Assembly: GCA_025455885.1 (NCBI GenBank)
Contig: JALOLR010000008.1
Span: 124,001-188,000 of the forward strand
Reading direction: 5' to 3'
Source of the DNA: Acidimicrobiales bacterium
GTDB taxonomy: Bacteria; Actinomycetota; Acidimicrobiia; Acidimicrobiales; Acidimicrobilacustridaceae
Length of the DNA stretch: 64,000 nucleotides
Below, in pieces: positions 49,621-58,102 of this stretch. The position numbers and the translations under genes are program-made. Within the stretch, counting starts at the first letter, position 1. The number at the start of each line of letters is the position of its first letter. The notes below the pieces were generated by a model. The model did no database searches and had not been told where the DNA came from. It saw nothing but the letters and a program-made list of their open reading frames with translations.

Positions 49621-50051
49621 CATCCGTTGGCCGGGGCGCTGGAGATGGCGTCGACGAGGTCGCCGATCCTGGCGTCGGGCATGGCCCGGGCGATGTCGGC
49701 TTGGCTGACCATTCCCACGAGGCGGGTGCCGTCGATGACAGGGAGGCGTCGCACGGCGTGGTCCTTCATGGTGCGGATGGCTTCCTCGGCACTGTCGTCG
49801 GCGCCGATGGTCACGACTTCGGAGCCGTCGAGCAGGTCGCTGATCCTGGTGGTCTGGGGGTCGAGCCCGGCGGCGATGACCTGGACGGCGAGGTCGCGGT
49901 CGGTGATGACACCGGCGAGGCGGCCTTCGGTGCTGCAGACCGGGACGGCGCCGATGCCGTCGTCGGCCATCTGGCGGGCGGCGTCGGCGGCGGTGACGTC
50001 GTCGGCGCAGAACGTGGGGTCGGGGGTCATGATTTCTCGTGCGGTGGGCAT
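49620..50051 (-). CDS. CBS-domain pair protein
   Basis: The 143-residue protein consists of two CBS motifs (IMTPDPTFCADDVTAADAAR and LLDGSEVVTIGADDSAEEAI, each followed by the VPVxxxxGRLAGVITDRDLA / LPVIDGTRLVGMVSQADIAR loop). CBS pairs bind adenosine nucleotides and regulate partner proteins. ATG 50051 has AAAGGAG 6 bases upstream. It is translationally coupled to the Cys-rich protein. No partner domain is fused. Confidence 0.9.
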   Translation of the reverse strand: MPTAREIMTPDPTFCADDVTAADAARQMADDGIGAVPVCSTEGRLAGVITDRDLAVQVIAAGLDPQTTRISDLLDGSEVVTIGADDSAEEAIRTMKDHAVRRLPVIDGTRLVGMVSQADIARAMPDARIGDLVDAISSAPANG

Positions 50052-50067
50052 TGCTGGCTCCTTTGGG

Positions 50068-50880
50068 TCAGGGGTTGTCGAGGTCGGCGAGGGCGGGTTG
50101 GAGGGTGTTGGTCCAGAAGTCGAGGAAGCCGTGCTGGTCGGGTCCGATCTGGTGGAAGTAGAGGTGGTCGTAGCCGGCGTCGCGGTACTGGTGGACCGTC
50201 TTGCGGGCGGCGGCCTCGTCGTCGGCCCAGCAGACGTTGAGCTGCGCGTAGCGCGGGCCGGTGCCGCCCGCGGACTCGAACGCGTTGACCGCGTCGCGTT
50301 CGGGGCTGTGACCCCAGTACCCGTCGCCGATTTCGGCGGCGAGCTCGATGGCGGCTTCGCCGAACCCGGAGACGATGACCGGCGGGGCGCTGTCGGGAGG
50401 GTCGAACAACCTTGCGTTGTCGACGTCGTAGAAGTCGCCGTGGTGGTCGACGGTGTCGCCGGTCCAGAGGGCACGGATCACGTCGAGGGCTTCGCGCAGC
50501 ATCATTCGGCGCACTTCGGGTCGGGGCCAGCGGTGCCCGAGGATGTGCTCGTTGAGCGCTTCGCCGGTGCCGACCCCGAGGAAGAACCGGCCAGGCATCA
50601 GCAGCGATGTGGTCGCGGCGGCTTGGGCGATGATCGCGGGGTGGATCCGCGTGGTCGGACACGTCACACCGATGCCGACTTCGATGCGTTCGGTGGATGC
50701 CGCGATGGCGCCGAGGACGCTCCACACGAACGGGCTGTGGCCTTGGGCGGTGACCCACGGGTGGAAGTGATCGGAGATCGAAAGAAAGTCGAACCCGGCC
50801 TCTTCGGCGCGCCGGGCCATGGCCATGAGGTCGCGGGGCGGATGCTCTTCGCTGGACAACGTGTAGCCGAATGCGGTCAT
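50068..50880 (-). CDS. F420-dependent LLM-class oxidoreductase with internal deletion
   Basis: The 270-residue TIM-barrel protein has FGYTLSSEEHPPRDLMAMAR, ISDHFHPWV, GIGVTCPTTRIHPAIIAQAA, FFLGVGTGEALNEHI and VIVSGFGEAAIELAAEIGDG, which match the glucose-6-phosphate-dehydrogenase-like F420 group. Such proteins are about 320 residues. Here the segment between DEAAARKTVHQ and YRDAGYDHLYFHQIG is about 50 residues shorter than usual, in frame (near 50187), so it may be inactive or altered. It starts overlapping the acidic ORF upstream by 4 bp. Confidence 0.82.
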   Translation of the reverse strand: MTAFGYTLSSEEHPPRDLMAMARRAEEAGFDFLSISDHFHPWVTAQGHSPFVWSVLGAIAASTERIEVGIGVTCPTTRIHPAIIAQAAATTSLLMPGRFFLGVGTGEALNEHILGHRWPRPEVRRMMLREALDVIRALWTGDTVDHHGDFYDVDNARLFDPPDSAPPVIVSGFGEAAIELAAEIGDGYWGHSPERDAVNAFESAGGTGPRYAQLNVCWADDEAAARKTVHQYRDAGYDHLYFHQIGPDQHGFLDFWTNTLQPALADLDNP

Positions 50881-51065
50881 AGGGTGGTCTCCTCAAGGTG
50901 CATGGCGGCGACCTCGGGGGCCGGTTCTTCGACGTGGAACGGGTCATCGAAGGGGTCCGAGGTGGCCTCGATGCCGTCGAGGTCAAGGCCTGGCTCGTCG
51001 TCGTCGACTTCGGAGCGGCCTGTCACTGCGTCACCCGGGTCGCTTTCGGCGGTCTGGTCGAGCAC
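50877..51065 (-). CDS. Acidic hypothetical protein, possibly truncated DUF5709-like
   Basis: The 62-residue acidic ORF starts at GTG 51065 and ends in HVEEPAPEVAAMHLEETTL, which resembles the C-terminus of actinobacterial acidic DUF5709-type proteins. Upstream, in another frame, is DDQDRAEALDDEGSLP, which could be the earlier part of the same protein, so a frameshift or deletion near 51070 is possible. It overlaps the LLM gene by 4 bp. Function unknown. Confidence 0.4.
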   Translation of the reverse strand: MLDQTAESDPGDAVTGRSEVDDDEPGLDLDGIEATSDPFDDPFHVEEPAPEVAAMHLEETTL

Positions 51066-51386
51066 GTCGACGGCGTGTGTCTTTCGAGCGGGGAAGGCTC
51101 CCTTCGTCGTCGAGGGCCTCGGCTCGGTCTTGGTCGTCGGGCACGGTCACCTCCGCGGGGCTCGGCGGTGCGTCCAAGAACCTCTACCCCGGGGAAGCCA
51201 AGGCGATGCCGAGGTCCAGCGGCAGGGGTGATCGCGCGACGTAGGGCGGTCATGGGTCGTCGCGGAGCGCTGGGCCCTTGGCGGTGTCGCCTCACAGGAC
51301 AGCCGACGGATGGATGGTGGCGACAGGGGTCGCCCCGCCGCATGAATCCGGCTTCTGTTGCCGTGATGGACGGGTAGGGAGGCTTC

Positions 51387-52016
51387 ATGCGTGCCTTCGC
51401 GCTCAACTGCACCCTGAAGCCGTCGCCTTCGGAGTCGAGCACAGATGTCCTTCTCGATCGCCTCGCCGTCGAGTTCGCCACGCTCGAGATCGATCTGGCT
51501 CGCGAACGGGTCGTTGACCACCATGTCCGGCCTGGTGTCACCTCCGACGAGGGTGAGGGAGACCAATGGCCCGCTCTACTCGAGGGCATCCTCGATGCCG
51601 AGATATTCGTGCTGGCGACGCCGATCTGGCTGGGTCACCCCGCGAGCACTGCGCAACGGGTTCTCGAACGCCTCGACGGTCTGCTGAGCGACGTCGATGA
51701 CCGAGAGCAAATGCGACCCGTCGACAAGGTGGCGATCGTCGCGGTCGTCGGCAACGAGGACGGCGCGCATCATGTTGGCGCTGAGCTCTTCCAGGGGCTC
51801 AACGACGTGGGGTTCACGATCCCCGCGAACGGCATGACGTACTGGGTCGGTGAGGCCATGCAGGGCGTCGACCTGAAGAACAAGGAGCCGTTCCCCGACA
51901 AGACCGCTCAGACCACCCGGACTGCCGCCGTGAACGCCGCCCACCTCGCGGCGAGGCTTGCCGCAGACCGATATCCGTCGCTCAGCGAAGGTGCAGGCGC
52001 GGACGGCGAACCCTGA
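51387..52016 (+). CDS. NAD(P)H-dependent FMN reductase-like (flavodoxin fold) protein
   Basis: The 209-residue protein has a flavodoxin-like fold: FALNCTLKPSPSESSTDVLL, the ILDAEIFVLATPIWLGHPAS loop and AIVAVVGNEDGAHHVGAELF. The family reduces FMN or quinones with NAD(P)H. The start at 51387 is preceded by AGGGAGG at 6-base spacing. The gene lies alone, 322 bp after the acidic ORF, and the gap upstream shows no other gene. Confidence 0.82.
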   Translation: MRAFALNCTLKPSPSESSTDVLLDRLAVEFATLEIDLARERVVDHHVRPGVTSDEGEGDQWPALLEGILDAEIFVLATPIWLGHPASTAQRVLERLDGLLSDVDDREQMRPVDKVAIVAVVGNEDGAHHVGAELFQGLNDVGFTIPANGMTYWVGEAMQGVDLKNKEPFPDKTAQTTRTAAVNAAHLAARLAADRYPSLSEGAGADGEP

Positions 52017-52067
52017 CCGGCTGAGCATGCCAACTACTCGACAGCTGAACGAAGCGAGGAGCTCGAT

Positions 52068-52391
52068 ATGCCCAGATCATGGAGTGAGAAGCGTGAGCGC
52101 CAGTACGACCACATCAAGGAGGGGCTGCTCGAGCGCGGCGAGGGTGAGGACACGGCCGAGGAGATCGCCGCCCGGACTGTTAACAAAGAACGAGCGCGCG
52201 CGGGCGAAGCGAAGGAATCGAGTCGCACGTCCACCGATGACATCTCTGCGGGCCGGCGGGGTGGTCTTCGTTCGCATCGGGGAGCCGGCGGACGGACCCG
52301 AGACCAGCTCTACAACGAAGCCCGGGACAAGAACATCAAGGGCCGTTCCAAGATGAACAAGGCCGAACTCGAGGCGGCCGTCGGCCGCTGA
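52068..52391 (+). CDS. Small basic protein with Rho-N/SAP-like C-terminus
   Basis: The 107-residue protein is charged and helical: MPRSWSEKRERQYDHIKEGL, AEEIAARTVNKERARAGEAK, and the C-terminal RTRDQLYNEARDKNIKGRSK motif followed by MNKAELEAAV. Small proteins of this kind occur in many actinobacteria and proteobacteria (sometimes called plasmid stabilisation-like); the end resembles the Rho termination factor N-terminal fold that binds nucleic acid. The role is not proven. Confidence 0.75.
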   Translation: MPRSWSEKRERQYDHIKEGLLERGEGEDTAEEIAARTVNKERARAGEAKESSRTSTDDISAGRRGGLRSHRGAGGRTRDQLYNEARDKNIKGRSKMNKAELEAAVGR

Positions 52392-52415
52392 CCCACGAGG
52401 GCGACCGACGACAGG

Positions 52416-52577
52416 GACTCGGCCCGGGGCCTATCCAACAAACCCTTCGACTTGTATGGCGTGACGGTCATCTGGCCGAAGGCCCTCGTCAAGCAGATCA
52501 TCGAGCCCGGCGACCTCGAGGCCGAACAGGTCAACCAGATCGCACGTCGACTTGCCGAGCGCCTCCCTCCTGCATGA
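52416..52577 (+). pseudogene. 3'-end remnant of a NERD-domain gene
   Basis: These 54 codons encode SARGLSNKPFDLYGVTVIWP, KALVKQIIEPGDLEAEQVNQ and IARRLAERLPPA before the stop. This is the C-terminus of the NERD protein at 55389-56237 (about 80% identical). No NERD catalytic part or start lies upstream, and the frame is intact only over this tail. It is one of two dispersed gene ends that match the defence island. Confidence 0.88.
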
Positions 52578-52865
52578 CGGGAAGGCGGCCTCCGCCTACG
52601 GCGTTCGCTCGTCGGCCGATCGGGGACGGATCACATCGAGCTCACCAGCCCAAGAAGGGCGGTCGGCACGTTCGCGATGCGTGGTTCGGCCCGCGGCCTA
52701 TGGGGCGCTTCGGGGGCGGCTGGCACCGTCACCCAGAGTCGCGGCAGACCCGAACACGCGGCATTCCCGCGCGGCCCGCATGACGTTCGGTTCGTGACGG
52801 CTCGGCGTGAGGGGCCAGGCGCCGGCGCCACCCGCTCTCATTCCCTCCACTGATCGGGGGTCGAG
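52578..52865. other. Intergenic region, no gene recognised
   Basis: Only short plus-strand open frames are present. A palindrome GGCGCCGGCGCC lies at 52818-52829, just before the stop of the glycine-rich gene on the other strand, and may act as its terminator. Confidence 0.5.
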
Positions 52866-53912
52866 TCAGCCGGTGAGCTGGGGCACGACGGTGACGGGAG
52901 CGGCCACGGGGGTGGTTTCTTCGATGCGTGCGACGGATTCCGGCGGCGCGGTCGTGGTCGGCTCAGTGCCTGGTGGCTGACCGTCCCCCGGTGGGGCCGA
53001 CCCCGGGAGTGGGCTGACGATCACTTGGCCGTCGCCGGAGTTGGCCCCCTCGAAGATCAGCCCGGCGTTGCCGAAGAGGGAACTCGTCCCGCCCGCGCCC
53101 CCGCCACCCACGCCGAACAGGGAAAAGGCGCCTCCGCAGCCGCCGCCGCCTCCACCACCACCGCCGAGCGCGCCCTGTCCACCGTCGCCACCGGCGGAGC
53201 CGTCACAGGGGTCGTCCTGTTGCGGGAGGTATTCGCGCTCGCCCGCACCGCCGGCGCCCCCGGACGTGCCGACGCCCGGCCCTCCCGGCGTGGCACAGGT
53301 GTCCTGGTCGGGGACGTCTGGGTATTCGCAGGATCCGGCGGCGCCGCCCAACTGGAGCGGCCCTGTCAAGCCTCCGTGCCCCGACCCGCCCGGCTCGGAC
53401 TTGTAGCCGTCGTGGCCACTGTTGCCGCCGCGGCCGCCGACGGTGTTGCTGAGTTCCGTGGCCCCGCCGCCTCCGCCGCCCCCACCGCCACCGGCGATGG
53501 CCAACGGTGTCCCGCCGCGGGAGATCACGCTCATGGCGCCCCCGCCGCCACCGTCAGCTGGCATGTCGAGAATCGAAGCGGGGGAGCCCTGTGATCCCAC
53601 GAGAACGGCCAGCGTCTCACCGGGGACCACCGCCACCCCCACGACGACCTGCGCACCGCGACCTCCCGCCCCGCCGACTCCCCAAGAGCTGCCACCGCCT
53701 CCGCGGCCGCCCTGGCCGCCCTGGAGGATCACCTGCAGCAAGTAGACCCCGTCGGGTACGACGTAGGTCTGGTACACGCCAGCGCCGACGGGCACGAACA
53801 CCCGCGGCTCGAGCACCGCGGCGCTCGAAGGCGTCGCAGTGCCCAACGCGACCATGACCGCCGCCAGCGTGAGCCCGATCGCTCCGCCGCGTCGAGCTCT
53901 GTCCCGAAGCAT
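52866..53912 (-). CDS. Secreted glycine-rich protein
   Basis: The 348-residue protein has a signal peptide (GGAIGLTLAAVMVALGTATP, cleaved near SSAAVLEP) and a glycine-rich domain with GGGGGAMSVISRGGTPLAIAG, GGGGGGGGGATELS and GGGGGCGGAFSLFGVGGGGAG. Such glycine-rich repeats occur in secreted adhesive or structural proteins. The C-terminal 60 residues are proline/threonine-rich and could be cell-wall-linked. The start is the ATG at 53912. No partner is near. Confidence 0.72.
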   Translation of the reverse strand: MLRDRARRGGAIGLTLAAVMVALGTATPSSAAVLEPRVFVPVGAGVYQTYVVPDGVYLLQVILQGGQGGRGGGGSSWGVGGAGGRGAQVVVGVAVVPGETLAVLVGSQGSPASILDMPADGGGGGAMSVISRGGTPLAIAGGGGGGGGGGATELSNTVGGRGGNSGHDGYKSEPGGSGHGGLTGPLQLGGAAGSCEYPDVPDQDTCATPGGPGVGTSGGAGGAGEREYLPQQDDPCDGSAGGDGGQGALGGGGGGGGGCGGAFSLFGVGGGGAGGTSSLFGNAGLIFEGANSGDGQVIVSPLPGSAPPGDGQPPGTEPTTTAPPESVARIEETTPVAAPVTVVPQLTG

Positions 53913-54078
53913 TCCCGTCGCCTCCGGTGCGCTCGTTCAGCTTCGAACGTCCCTAGACCTTGCGTGCCAGCCTGCGCGGGCAGGCGAGCTGGCCAGCAAC
54001 GGGCCGACGAAGCGCCCACCCGGTCGCCATCGGATGGAATTCCGATGCTCCGACAGGCCGCGTGTTCCCAGGATTTTC

Positions 54079-54093
54079 TTCCCCGTAGGGGAA
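54079..54093. promoter_or_regulatory. Inverted repeat in divergent intergenic region
   Basis: TTCCCC-GTA-GGGGAA is a perfect 15-bp inverted repeat between the glycine-rich gene (-) and the gene remnant starting at 54189 (+). It may be an operator or hairpin. Confidence 0.45.
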
Positions 54094-54188
54094 CCCCGGT
54101 GGGCGGTTGACAGGTGCCGGCAAGCTGGCGCATTGCTGGAAGGGCGACGGCCGATCGACGGCGGTCACGACCCAGCGAGGAGCACCCC

Positions 54189-54318
54189 ATGCCCACCACC
54201 ACGACCCGCCCGCCGGTCCCGACGCCTCTCGAGGTGCACCGGGGTCTCCACCTCGACTTCGAAGGAACCGAGACCGACGTGCCGTCGCTGCTGGGCATCG
54301 CCTGTGAAGGCGGGAGCT
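54189..54318 (+). pseudogene. 5'-end remnant of an RNase H-fold nuclease-like gene
   Basis: The ATG 54189 has AGGAG 6 bases upstream and the frame reads PTPLEVHRGLHLDFEGTETD followed by VPSLLGIACEGG. The FLDFEG-type start (Asp-Phe-Glu) is that of RNase H-like 3'-5' exonuclease domains. After about 43 codons the frame runs into the antisense of the HNH gene and ends uninformatively, so only the N-terminus remains. It marks the left edge of the defence island. Confidence 0.55.
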
Positions 54319-54323
54319 CGGCC

Positions 54324-55244
54324 TCAGCCAGCCGCGAGGCGAGTCGGGCCTTTGAAGACCTGGTCGGTGTGCCAGGCGACGTGGGCCCGTTCGGGGAGCG
54401 ACTCCCCCGCTTGTGGTTCGCCCAGCGGTCGGCCGACGAGGTCGAGGACGAAGCGCTTACCGGCCTCGGAGCGGGCGACGAACTGGCGGGACACGGTCAC
54501 CTCGTAGGAGTCGGACACGCCGATCACCCCGCGGTCGAGCAGCTTGTGGTGAAGGCTGCACAGGCACAGCCCGTTGTCGACGGTGTCGGGCCCCTGGTGG
54601 GACCACCACCGCACGTGGGCCGCCTCCAGCGCCACCGCCTCCCCGCCGAGCAGCCCGTCGTAGCCGCACATGGCGCAGCGGTACTCGTAGGCGACGAGGA
54701 CCGACTGGCGAAACGCCGGGTCACGCCTCGGGCGGGCGGGGTCGAGCTCGGTGACCCGTTGGCGGACGGCGTCGATCTCCAGTGCGTCGAGGTCGAGGCC
54801 GACGGCGGCGCAGATGTCCTCGTGCAGCGAGTCCTCCCACTCCCGGTCGAGCAGGAGCCGCGCCACCAGCGACCCGAGGGCAGAGTCGGCGACGAGGGCC
54901 GCCTCGAAGTCCGGAGCGAGCCGGCCGGTTGCGCCGCTCGAGCGGAGCTGACCGAGGTTCTCCGTCGCCGTCGACCCGTCTTCGGTGTCGACCTGCCAGA
55001 GCCCGTCGTTCTGGAGGCGGACGAACGGGTACTGCGGCGTCGCTCCCGTGCCGGGCGGTCCGAACTCGGTGAGCAGCCGCTTGAGGCGCTCCTCGGCGTC
55101 AGCGAACCGAAGCGCGCTCGACCCGGTCCGCTGGAGTTCACCGATGGCAGCGAGCAGGAGCAGCGGCTTGTGCGGCGCGCGCCGCCCGTCATGCGCCCAC
55201 TGCTTGATCGCCGCTACACGCTCGAGCCATTCGTGCCGATCCAC
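54324..55244 (-). CDS. ScoMcrA-like type IV restriction endonuclease (phosphorothioate-sensing, HNH)
   Basis: The 306-residue protein has an N-terminal sulfur-binding-domain region (LERVAAIKQWAHDGRRAPHK, PLLLLAAIGELQ, FVRLQNDGLWQVD) and a C-terminal HNH motif (YEYRCAMCGYD, LEAAHVRWWSHQGPD, NGLCLCSLHHKLLDRG). It matches enzymes that bind phosphorothioate-modified DNA and cut it. GTG 55244 starts at VDRHEWLERVA. The CxxC pair binds zinc. Its 3' end is also present as a broken copy at 28240. Confidence 0.87.
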   Translation of the reverse strand: MDRHEWLERVAAIKQWAHDGRRAPHKPLLLLAAIGELQRTGSSALRFADAEERLKRLLTEFGPPGTGATPQYPFVRLQNDGLWQVDTEDGSTATENLGQLRSSGATGRLAPDFEAALVADSALGSLVARLLLDREWEDSLHEDICAAVGLDLDALEIDAVRQRVTELDPARPRRDPAFRQSVLVAYEYRCAMCGYDGLLGGEAVALEAAHVRWWSHQGPDTVDNGLCLCSLHHKLLDRGVIGVSDSYEVTVSRQFVARSEAGKRFVLDLVGRPLGEPQAGESLPERAHVAWHTDQVFKGPTRLAAG

Positions 55245-55388
55245 TGACGGTGACCCTACGACGGCAGCTGACCGCCAGCCCACGATGAACAGCGCCCAAC
55301 GCGGCCGACTCGATCTCGGTGTCGGCCGACACAGCAAAGGCACGTTGGGCCCGGGTGGGCCCGGGTCAACGAGAGATAGGCGCAGCCG

Positions 55389-56237
55389 TTGACGGAACGG
55401 CAACTGCGACTTCGATACCGGGCGACCTGTCGCACCTGTGGTGCTGCGCTCCTGCCGGGAACTCAGGCCTGGTGGGACAGCGACGGGAAGGCGGCGACCT
55501 GCGAGGCATGCCATACCGACGTCACGTTGACGACCGAACCTCCACCCGTCACCGTGCCGCCGGAACCCCCGCCGCCGCTCCCCCTCGGTAGCAAGGCTGG
55601 CGGCTCGGCACAGGCGGAGTACGACAAGCGAGTCGCGGCGCGCGAGGAGGCGATCCGGACTCGGCATCCGAGGACTGGCGGTTTCCGCCTACGCGTCACT
55701 GAGGAGCCACAGACGACGACGGCGTGGAAGACGGGGGCAACTGGCGAGCGAAGGCTGGGAGTGCGGCTCGATGGGCTCGCCGGCGAGGACACAGTCGTTT
55801 TGCACGATCGGCGTCGTCCGCGGACCCGGGCGAACATCGACCATCTCGTCGTGTGCCCGAACGGGGTATGGGTCATCGACGCCAAGCTCTACGCCGACAA
55901 GAAGGTGGAGCGTCGAGACGTCGGAGGGCTCTTCCGCAAGGACCTCCGTCTGTACGTGGGCCGACAAGACCAGACCAAGCTGATCGAGGGAGTGCAGAAG
56001 CAGGCGGAGGACGTGCGCGCTGCCCTGGGGGATCGGTATCCGTCGGCACCCATCAGGCCGACCCTGTGCTTCCTCGACTCGCCCCGGGGCCTATCCAACA
56101 AACCCTTCGACTTCGACGGCGTGACCGTCATCTGGCCAAAGGCCCTCACAAAGCGCATCCTCGAGCCGGGCGACCTCGATGCCGCACAGGTCAACCAGAT
56201 CGCACGTCTCCTCGCCCAACGCCTTCCCCCGGCGTGA
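55389..56237 (+). CDS. NERD-domain nuclease with N-terminal zinc ribbon
   Basis: The 282-residue protein begins with a zinc ribbon (ATCRTCGAALLPG and ATCEACHTD), a proline-rich linker (about 50-65), and a NERD domain (about 115-260) with GATGERRLGVRL, RANIDHLVVCPNGVWVIDAK (the Asp-x(n)-D-x-K-like catalytic core) and LSNKPFDFDGVTVIWP. NERD proteins are nuclease-related, often in defence loci. It is divergent from the ScoMcrA gene with 144 bp between them. The NERD 3' end also appears at 52416. Confidence 0.87.
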   Translation: MTERQLRLRYRATCRTCGAALLPGTQAWWDSDGKAATCEACHTDVTLTTEPPPVTVPPEPPPPLPLGSKAGGSAQAEYDKRVAAREEAIRTRHPRTGGFRLRVTEEPQTTTAWKTGATGERRLGVRLDGLAGEDTVVLHDRRRPRTRANIDHLVVCPNGVWVIDAKLYADKKVERRDVGGLFRKDLRLYVGRQDQTKLIEGVQKQAEDVRAALGDRYPSAPIRPTLCFLDSPRGLSNKPFDFDGVTVIWPKALTKRILEPGDLDAAQVNQIARLLAQRLPPA

Positions 56238-56365
56238 CGAGCACCACGTCCATCGCGCGAGATGCCGTCCAGCCATCGCGCTAGCCGGGATGCCCAAGCA
56301 CGGAGCTCGTGTGGCACCCCAACCGCCCGGTTACCCGCCTAGCGTCGAGCTCACAGGAGGGCGGC

Positions 56366-57265
56366 ATGACGGAACCGGACGAAGACTGGCTGATGCGGTG
56401 GGCTGCCTTCGCCTATGTGGAGGAACTGAGCGCTCGCTATGGCGATGTCCTGCCATGGAGGGTGCTCTCCGAAGGGTTTGACTTCATCGGCCAGCGCGTC
56501 ACGCTGATAGGCCAACGCGGCATCTGGACGCCCCGAGGCCGATCGCTGCCCATCTCGATCACCACCAGCCCGAGCGATCCCTACGGCGACGTGGCCGGCG
56601 ACGACGGCTTCCTGCGCTACAAGTACTTCCAGACAGACCCAACCCACCGAGACAACGCCGGACTTCGACAGTTGATGCAGGAGGGCCGACCCCTCCTCTA
56701 CTTCCGAGGAGTCGAGAAGGGCTGGTACGCCCCGCTCTGGCCGATGGTCATCGCCGCCGATGACCCGACCAATCTCACCTTCCTCATGGCCTGCGAAGAC
56801 GTCGATGCGCTCGCCCCCGGCATCGCAGCCGACACTTCGGTCAACGCTCGGCGGCAGTACGTCACTCGGATGGGCCTGACCCGCGTCCATCAGGCCGGCT
56901 TCCGGCAGCGGGTGCTCACCGCCTACGCCAAGAAGTGCACGATCTGCCACCTCCGCCACACCGAGCTCCTCGACGCCGCCCACATCCTCAGCGATCGCCA
57001 CCCTCGCGGTGAGCCGGTGGTGCCGAACGGGCTGGCGCTCTGCAAGATCCATCACGCCGCGTTCGACTCGAACATCCTGGGCATCCGCCCCGACCATGTC
57101 GTCGAGATCCGTCATGACATCCTCGACGAGGTCGACGGACCGATGCTGCGCCATGGCCTTCAGGATCTCCACGGCAACGTGATCTCGCTCCCGCCAAGAG
57201 TCGCTGACCAACCCGACACGGAACGTCTCGAGGAGCGCTACGAACAGTTCCAGTCGGCGGGCTGA
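56366..57265 (+). CDS. HNH restriction endonuclease
   Basis: The 299-residue protein has a large N-terminal domain (about 1-175; YEELSARYGDVLPWRVLSEG-like helices and the segment FLRYKYFQTDPTHRDNAGLR), and a C-terminal HNH motif (AYAKKCTICHLRHTELLDAA, HILSDRHPRGEPVVPNGLAL, CKIHHAAFDSNILG). It fits putative restriction HNH nucleases of unknown specificity. ATG 56366 is chosen because AGGAGG lies 5-6 bases upstream; the upstream in-frame ATG is not supported. A TAGCGT -10 candidate lies upstream. Confidence 0.85.
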   Translation: MTEPDEDWLMRWAAFAYVEELSARYGDVLPWRVLSEGFDFIGQRVTLIGQRGIWTPRGRSLPISITTSPSDPYGDVAGDDGFLRYKYFQTDPTHRDNAGLRQLMQEGRPLLYFRGVEKGWYAPLWPMVIAADDPTNLTFLMACEDVDALAPGIAADTSVNARRQYVTRMGLTRVHQAGFRQRVLTAYAKKCTICHLRHTELLDAAHILSDRHPRGEPVVPNGLALCKIHHAAFDSNILGIRPDHVVEIRHDILDEVDGPMLRHGLQDLHGNVISLPPRVADQPDTERLEERYEQFQSAG

Positions 57266-57487
57266 GAAGACACGCAGCGCCGTCATCGCCATGGCATCAG
57301 GAAGTAGGCGCCGCACGAGGTCACCCAAGGCCGGCTCAGGGTGACCTGTTGGCAGTGCGATCACCCAGCCGTGCAGCAGGCCCCATCGGGGAGGCGGCCG
57401 GGTACGAGATCGACTGGGCCAACTCGCCGTCGCATTCCTTCCCCGACATGGCGCGGGCTCCGTCATCTTCTGCATCTACATCTGCAG

Positions 57488-58102
57488 CTACTTCCAGTCG
57501 ACGGGGGGAAACTGGTAGCCGGCTGGCAACTGGTCGACCCACACGACGAAGGCCTTGATCATGTCGGGGGTGTAGGGCTTATACGAGTGATCCCGGCCCG
57601 GCTCTCCCAAGTCGACCCCACCCCAGTTCCGCATCTCTGGCGGAAGTTGGGGCCCTTGCCCACCCCAATAGGTGAATCGGGTAGCGACGAGAACACTGTT
57701 GGCACTGGTATCTCGCTCTACATGGTCGGGATTCGGCGACCCGTCCTCAAGGCTGTGACGGCAATCCTCCTGAAGCCAGTTGCCGGCCGCTGACCGGTGA
57801 TACACGTTGTCGCCGTAGCGGTACTTGAGGCTTCCGCGCCGATCTGGCCTCTTCCGCTTGAACCGGGGGTCATTCCAGTAGTCGTCGAACGTCACCTTCT
57901 CGTCGACCTGCATAGCAAAAACCAATCGCCCGTGGGTCCCGCGTGTCCGGGCGCCAACCCCGACGACCCAGTCGGCGGGCGAGGCGCTGTTGCGGACCCG
58001 CGGCTTGCACGTGGCAAGCGTGCACACTCCGTGGAACGGATTGGGCGCGAACCCGATGTCGTACCGAACCTTGTAGCTGTAGAGACGCACGGCGGTCAGC
58101 AT
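57488..58102 (-). CDS. Nmad2 (nucleotide modification associated domain 2) protein
   Basis: The 204-residue protein starts VRLYSYKVRYDIGFAPNPFH, continues GVCTLATCKPRVRNSASPAD and has WVVGVGARTRG, LVFAMQVDEKVTFDDYW and FVVWVDQLPAGYQ, matching the Nmad2 domain described in modified-nucleotide and conflict systems of phage and bacteria. Its exact activity is unknown; DNA base modification or its recognition is inferred. ATG 58102 overlaps the stop of the TIR gene by 7 bp, so the two are coupled. Confidence 0.82.
   Translation of the reverse strand: MLTAVRLYSYKVRYDIGFAPNPFHGVCTLATCKPRVRNSASPADWVVGVGARTRGTHGRLVFAMQVDEKVTFDDYWNDPRFKRKRPDRRGSLKYRYGDNVYHRSAAGNWLQEDCRHSLEDGSPNPDHVERDTSANSVLVATRFTYWGGQGPQLPPEMRNWGGVDLGEPGRDHSYKPYTPDMIKAFVVWVDQLPAGYQFPPVDWK

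Noticed and set aside
56309-56365. Upstream in-frame extension of the second HNH gene
   Set aside because: The ATG at 56366 has a strong ribosome binding site (AGGAGG), the extension has none.
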